Positions 59,775-64,000 of a stretch of 64,000 bases of DNA are shown in pieces. This stretch comes from CAZXSK01 sp964642855 (lineage in GTDB: Bacteria; Planctomycetota; Phycisphaerae; SM23-33), in the NCBI GenBank assembly GCA_964642855.1, contig CAZXSK010000006.1, positions 1-64,000 on the forward strand, in the 5' to 3' direction. A program made the position numbers and the translations under genes. Each line of letters starts with the position of its first letter. Within the stretch, counting starts at the first letter, position 1. The notes under the pieces were generated by a model that ran no database searches, had not been told where the DNA came from, and worked only from the letters and a program-made list of their open reading frames with translations.

Positions 59775-60872
59775 CTACGCCTGGGGACGCTGATCATCGG
59801 AACCGAGGCGATGATCTCGGATCTTCCTGAGCAAGGTCGAGCGGTGAATGTTCAGCAATCTTGCCGCAGCCGAGCGGTTGAAGCTGGTGGCTTGGAGGGC
59901 CCGGCGAATCGCACGGGCTTCCGCCTCACGAAGAGTGCAGATCCGCCGCGTCTGGTCATCCATCGTCGGCAGTCTCCCCGAAACAGCTTCGGAATCCTCG
60001 CCGCGATGTGAAACGTACCCGTCGTCCCATTGTGACGACGTCGGGGGCATGGGGGGAAGATTCGCCGCGTACATTCGCTCGACATAGCAACACAGTTCCC
60101 GCACATTGCCCGGCCAGGGGTAGTGCATGATCGCCTCGCGTAGCCCCCTGCCGATCACGCGCCGAGCCATGCCGTATTGGTGGGCATAGAAGTCGAGATA
60201 GTAGTCCAACAGGGGCAGGATGTCGTCGGGCCGGCTGCGAAGCGGGGGGATCTCGATGCGGACCACATTCAGTCGATGGTACAGGTCGCTACGGAACTTG
60301 CCCTCCGAAACCTGCTTGGCCAGCGATCGATTGGTAGCGGCCATGAAACGTGCATTGACCGGGATCGGTCGGGACGCTCCGACAGGCGTAACTTCCCGCT
60401 CCTGAAGGAGTCGCAGCAGTTTCGGCTGGAGGTGAAGGGGCATTTCGCCTACCTCGTCGAGCAGCAACGACCCGTCCTCCGCCGCCCGAACCATGCCTAA
60501 CGTGCTGCTGGCAGCCCCGGTGAATGCGCCCTTCTCGTGGCCAAAAAACTGGCTCTCAAAGAGGGATTCACTGATGGACGGGCAGTTGACAGGAACGAAA
60601 GGCCCCTGGCTGCGCGAGGAATGGCTGTGGATGCGACGGGCAACGAGTTCCTTACCGGTCCCGGATTCTCCCTCAATGAGGACAACACAATCATTCCCCG
60701 CCACGGAGTCAGCGATGCTGAGCACTTGCTTGAAAAGCGAGCTGACACCGATCAACTGGGAATCGTGTCCTTCAAGGTTGCCCGGAAATGATGCGTCGGC
60801 CCCGGCAAACTCCAGGTTGTGGTCTCCTCCCAACCTCATCTTGTACGTATCACCCGAAACCAAAGAGCACAC
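59775..60872 (-). CDS. Sensorless sigma-54-dependent activator (AAA+ and Fis HTH)
   Basis: A 365-aa activator with only a short N-terminal lead of about 40 residues, then the sigma-54 AAA+ domain: Walker A GESGTGKE at 68-75, GAFTGA loop at 115-120, Walker B SLLLDEVGEM. The C-terminal Fis HTH is ATSFNRSAAARLLNIHRSTLLRKIRDH. Without a receiver or GAF/PAS sensor, control must come from a partner protein or from its amount; the receiver-like gene 330 bases downstream, under a sigma-54 promoter, is the obvious candidate partner. The start could be ATG 60872 or 60839. Confidence 0.85.
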   Translation of the reverse strand: MCSLVSGDTYKMRLGGDHNLEFAGADASFPGNLEGHDSQLIGVSSLFKQVLSIADSVAGNDCVVLIEGESGTGKELVARRIHSHSSRSQGPFVPVNCPSISESLFESQFFGHEKGAFTGAASSTLGMVRAAEDGSLLLDEVGEMPLHLQPKLLRLLQEREVTPVGASRPIPVNARFMAATNRSLAKQVSEGKFRSDLYHRLNVVRIEIPPLRSRPDDILPLLDYYLDFYAHQYGMARRVIGRGLREAIMHYPWPGNVRELCCYVERMYAANLPPMPPTSSQWDDGYVSHRGEDSEAVSGRLPTMDDQTRRICTLREAEARAIRRALQATSFNRSAAARLLNIHRSTLLRKIRDHRLGSDDQRPQA

Positions 60873-61212
60873 CCGGTTCGGGCAATGACCCTACCTTGAG
60901 CTAGTGAATTGCATGTGAGTTGCGAGCAACAACTCCGATTTCACTTATAAAGCGACTTTTCCGGTCTTGCAAGCAGAAAATCACCCGAACATAGCCTGCG
61001 ATAGGTGTCCAGCCCTGCCCCATAAGCAAAAATGCCTACCGCGAATAGGTAATATTACCCAGAACCGTCTCGGGTTTTGGCTGGCAAAGCCTGGACGCTA
61101 ACAATCCATGCTGGCATCAATCCGCGGCCACAGTCTGGAACCCGGACTCCTTGCACCAGCGCCCGGCTGAAGATAGCATGCAGTCATCGCCCCCCACCCG
61201 AAAGGACCCGCA
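60873..61212. other. Divergent region with two palindromes
   Basis: AT-rich control region between the activator gene and the TM1266-like gene. It holds GAGTTG-N7-CAACTC at 60917-60935 and the perfect 12-bp palindrome GGTAATATTACC at 61048-61059. Both could be operators. No gene seen. Confidence 0.5.
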
Positions 61213-61482
61213 ATGAAAGACAAGCATACCATTCTCGGCGTTCACATCACCGACCGGCTCACCGAAGCTGTCGAAGTCCAGAAGCTGCTTACCGAATATG
61301 GCTGCCACATCAAGACGCGTCTTGGCCTCCACGAGATCGATCAGCCCGGACAGGCAGGCGACCCCAACGGCATCCTGCTGCTGGAGATGGTTGGCCAGGA
61401 TGAACCCATCGCCCAACTCGCCGAGAAGCTCAACGCCATCCAAGGGGTCGAAGCCCAGTCGATGGTGTTCCATCATGTCTGA
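61213..61482 (+). CDS. TM1266-like (ACT/NikR-C-like fold) small protein
   Basis: An 89-aa protein resembling the TM1266 family, annotated as iron-only hydrogenase system regulators: HTILGVHITDRLTEAVEVQ, KTRLGLHEID, GILLLEMVG, IAQLAEKLNAIQGVEAQSM. The fold is a small ferredoxin-like ACT/RAM domain expected to bind a metal or ligand. No hydrogenase genes are in the window. GAAAGGA precedes the ATG. Its end overlaps the convergent MFS gene by about 10 bases. Confidence 0.7.
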   Translation: MKDKHTILGVHITDRLTEAVEVQKLLTEYGCHIKTRLGLHEIDQPGQAGDPNGILLLEMVGQDEPIAQLAEKLNAIQGVEAQSMVFHHV

Positions 61483-62992
61483 TCGCCGGGCGACCGAGAG
61501 TCTTCGCTAGGAGCAACAGCACGCTTCTTCTGAGGGTTGCTGGCAGCCAGCGCGCCCAACAGCAGCGCCGTCGTCACGCTCAGACAGATTCCTCCTGCCG
61601 GTGCGTACGAGCCTGTCACGGCCTTGGAAACGCTGAACATCCACGGGCCCAGCGCACTGGAAAGCACGATGATCGCCATGCTCANNNNNNNNNNNNNNNN
61701 NNNNNNNNNNNNNNNNNNNNNNNNNNNNNNNNNNNNNNNNNNNNNNNNNNNNNNNNNNNNNNNNNNNNNNNNNNNNNNNNNNNNACGCTGAACATCCACG
61801 GGCCCAGCGCACTGGAAAGCACGATGATCGCCATGCTCAGCCCGCTGACAGCTCCCAGATGTGTGCGGCCAAAGAACCGCGGCCAAGTGACGGCCGAGAT
61901 CACTCCGAACATCCCGGCCAGCACGCCGTTGCCCACAATCATCACCCATCGTGTCTCAGGCGAAAGCGTCATGAGCGACAGCATCGAGACCGCCATGCCG
62001 GCCAGCATTACCACCAGCACGTACTTAAGCGGTACATAATCGCTGATCCATCCCGCCGCGAAGTGGCAGGTGACGGCAATGATCGAGGCGGGAAAGAAGA
62101 TCGACAGCGCAATTTCCTTGGTCATCCCACCAGCCTCGAAGATGGACACCACGTGGAAGGTCAAGGCCGTCATATACAGGCCGAACATGCCCATGGACAA
62201 GGCGAAGATCCAGAACGAATACGTTCTGGATGCCTCGCCCAGAGTGAACTGCCGGTGTGCCAGACGGGCGGCGACGGTTCTCTCGTCGTCGTGCAAGCTG
62301 CCGTCCGGAACCAGGCCGCAGTCCTCCGGGTTGTCACGATAGACCGCCAGCACGACCACAACAAAGCCCGCCCCCACGACCGCGGCGATGGCCAGCCAGG
62401 CGCCCCGCCACGAGAAAGCCTCGATCAGTCCGTCCAGCACGGGCGGCGAGGCGCTGAAACCCAGGGAGATTCCGACACCCGCAAGCCCGTTGGCCAGACC
62501 ACGATGCCGGTCGAACCACTTCATGACCATGTTTCGACTGACCATGGTCAGCACGCCCTGCCCGCAAAAGCGGATGCCGAAGAAAGCCAGAAGAATCACC
62601 CAGAATGCCCACGCTGAACCAGCCATCCCGAACGTTCCCGCCAGGCCATGGGCGATCCGGTCGGATTGGCTTGCAAGAACCAGCATCCCCCCGAGCCCGA
62701 CGCACGAAAGCGCTGCCACCACGCGGGCACCCCAGCGATCGTAGAGCTTCCCCGCCCAGGTGAGAATCAACCCGCTGGCTGCCGTCCCGAACATGTACGC
62801 GCGACTGAGTTCTTCCCGCGTCAGGCCCAGGGCGGCAAGCAGGTGTTCCGTAAACGAACTGACTCCCATCGTCTGGCCTGGGATGCTCATCAGCACGCCG
62901 ACCGTGCCAGCCAGCAGAACAACCCAGCCGTAGAAGAAAGGCAGACGCCTGGGCGAGAAGGGAATGTCGTTGGTGTTTCTTCTGCGATGCAT
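61473..62992 (-). CDS. MFS transporter interrupted by an assembly gap
   Basis: A 12-helix major facilitator transporter. In the raw window it appears broken by 100 N (61685-61784) and a frame change. The N run is flanked on both sides by the same 55 bp; removing the gap and one copy (155 bases) restores one frame of 454 codons, running from MHRRRNTNDIPFSPRR to GDQT. FFYGWVVLLAGTVGV, the motif LYDRWGARV (D-R-x-G-A-R/K) and AGWISDYVPLKYVLV are MFS features. Substrate unknown; oxalate/formate-type relatives are possible. Confidence 0.8.
61630..61684. repeat. 55-bp copy flanking the assembly gap (left)
   Basis: Identical to 61785-61839. The duplication at both gap edges has the length of an assembler k-mer, not of a biological repeat. 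Confidence 0.9.
61685..61784. other. Assembly gap (100 N)
   Basis: Exactly 100 N joining two contigs that end in the same 55-bp sequence, so the true gap is almost certainly negative (overlapping ends). Confidence 0.95.
61785..61839. repeat. 55-bp copy flanking the assembly gap (right)
   Basis: Second copy of the sequence at 61630-61684. Confidence 0.9.
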
Positions 62993-63205
62993 CGGAAGCC
63001 TGCTCTCCGTGCCCGGCGGGGGTCGATGGAAAGGGCCAGTCTAGTCCCGCCGTCTTTGGGAGCAAGCCAAACCCGCTCGCTTACTTTCAGGATTCCGCTT
63101 CATGCAGGGAGGGGCGTGTCCGCTTTCGACAGGCCAGCCATTGTAGAACAAGCCCCCTGAGGTGGATCGGACCTTGGAAGAAACGAACGGCCGACGGACC
63201 GCCAC

Positions 63206-64000
63206 CTAGTCGAGATCCAGCGAAGGTCCGTCGAGCTTGATGTCCTCCAATTCCTTCTTCGCCTCGCCGGTGAAATCCGTGTACCCGACGCACTGGAAGT
63301 ACACCTTCAGCTTGTCCGAGCCCTTGTGGGTGAGCCCGAGCTTCGAGCCGTCCAACGTCAGATGCGAACGAATCACCATCCGGGCGGGTACCGATGTCTC
63401 TGCCGTGGATTCCGCATCAAGAAAGGCTACCCGACAGGGCCCGGCGATCGCCATCGACTCATCAGCCTTGGTGGTGTAGTCCCTCCGCCTGCCACCCTCT
63501 TTGCGGATCAGACGATTGACCGTCATTCTGCCGTGTAGCTTGGCGTCGAACGTGTCCTTGAGTTCCCGCCCTCGTTTATCGTTGGCCGGCTGAAAATCCG
63601 TGATCTTTTCGATCGTGACGAAAAACGATCGCTCGGTAGCGTCTCCAAATAACTCTCCGCCGGCCGTTCGCTCAAGATCGGACCGATCGACGGTGATCTC
63701 GTAGAGGCCCACGGTCGCCGAACCCACGGTGCGCGTCCCGCCGGTAAGCCCCTCAAGCCCGGACGTATCGCCAAAATCCTCCAAGCCGCTCTCGTCGGGG
63801 AACGTCACCGTGATCTTTCCCTCCCGGTTCCTGCCAGACAGGAACAGAGGCCGGAGCTTCTCCGGGTTGCGGATGGTCATCCGGGCTGTGTAATAGCCCG
63901 GCCACTTCTTCAGGGCACGGAAATCGTACGTCACGGTCCCGACTTCCTTGATGCTTGCCCGCGGGCCCTTCGGTTTCTTTGCTCCGACCGGCGCGACTGC
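63206..64000 (-). CDS. Unknown protein, 5' end beyond the window
   Basis: The frame is open from 64000 to the stop at 63206, giving 264 residues that continue past the window edge. GTG 63934 is an internal possible start, but the 22 codons before it also read well (for example KKPKGPRASIKEVGTVTYD), so the true start is probably upstream. The body is beta-rich with mixed charge (YYTARMTIRNPEKLRP, GRMTVNRLIRKEGGRRRDYT). No family recognised. Confidence 0.6.
   Translation of the reverse strand, partial: AVAPVGAKKPKGPRASIKEVGTVTYDFRALKKWPGYYTARMTIRNPEKLRPLFLSGRNREGKITVTFPDESGLEDFGDTSGLEGLTGGTRTVGSATVGLYEITVDRSDLERTAGGELFGDATERSFFVTIEKITDFQPANDKRGRELKDTFDAKLHGRMTVNRLIRKEGGRRRDYTTKADESMAIAGPCRVAFLDAESTAETSVPARMVIRSHLTLDGSKLGLTHKGSDKLKVYFQCVGYTDFTGEAKKELEDIKLDGPSLDLD

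Noticed and set aside
61507..61949. Open frames running through the N stretch
   Set aside because: They are products of the 100-N gap and of the 55-bp duplicated edges.

Overview
The window is a GC-rich bacterial fragment, most likely from a planctomycete (Phycisphaerae-like) metagenome assembly. The lineage call is an inference from gene content. It carries four short PEP-CTERM-tailed secreted proteins and two pseudopilin-like proteins with the GFTLIELLVVIAIIA leader. It also has a very large GreA-domain protein of the kind known in the PVC group, a parallel beta-helix protein and several secreted carbohydrate-active proteins. A 100-N gap flanked by an exact 55-bp duplication (61630-61839) shows that this is a scaffolded draft assembly.

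Region 1 (1-2131) holds a sugar/inositol-type oxidoreductase and a small PilZ protein. Region 2 (2132-16945) is a compact molybdenum nitrogenase locus: nifA, then nifH-nifI1-nifI2-nifD-nifK-nifE-nifN-nifB, a thioredoxin-like 2Fe-2S ferredoxin, a fused modA-modB molybdate transporter, modC and a class I glutamine amidotransferase. All ligands expected for the P-cluster and FeMo-cofactor are visible, so the enzyme looks functional. The NifI1/NifI2 genes between nifH and nifD, the long NifD and the short NifK match the anaerobe/methanogen-type nitrogenases. The sigma-54 activator NifA is the control element more familiar from Proteobacteria.

Region 3 (16923-29956) contains a zinc-binding lipoprotein coupled to a ribbon-helix-helix/zinc-ribbon regulator, a TPR protein, a PQQ-type propeller, a pseudopilin-like protein, alanine dehydrogenase, a VOC protein, a Uri-type nuclease, PrmC, a cysteine-hydrolase-like protein, a small membrane pair, the large GreA protein and a second pseudopilin-like protein. 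Region 4 (30070-41847) has a LamG protein, a GH130 phosphorylase candidate, a beta-helix protein, a SecD-P1-head-like protein, a PEP-CTERM protein, a XylR-type regulator, then coaE, rho and a phosphoglycolate-phosphatase-like gene. Region 5 (42006-58567) is mostly secreted or signalling proteins: a heparinase-like protein, a C1 peptidase with a PEP-CTERM tail, a hybrid histidine kinase, a GH3 glucosidase, a BNR-repeat protein, two tandem ankyrin lipoproteins with an SNase-like domain, a LuxR regulator, a PEP-CTERM protein and a GNAT. Region 6 (58568-64000) has a receiver-like orphan protein behind a strong sigma-54 promoter, a sensorless sigma-54 activator, a TM1266-like protein, an MFS transporter split by the assembly gap, and an unfinished unknown gene.

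The most unusual items are the SNase-like/ankyrin lipoprotein pair, the ModA-ModB fusion inside the nif locus, the sigma-54 activator/receiver-like pair, the zinc-ribbon regulator coupled to ZnuA, and the C1 peptidase whose catalytic Asn appears replaced by His. No tRNA, rRNA, CRISPR array or insertion sequence was recognised by eye.
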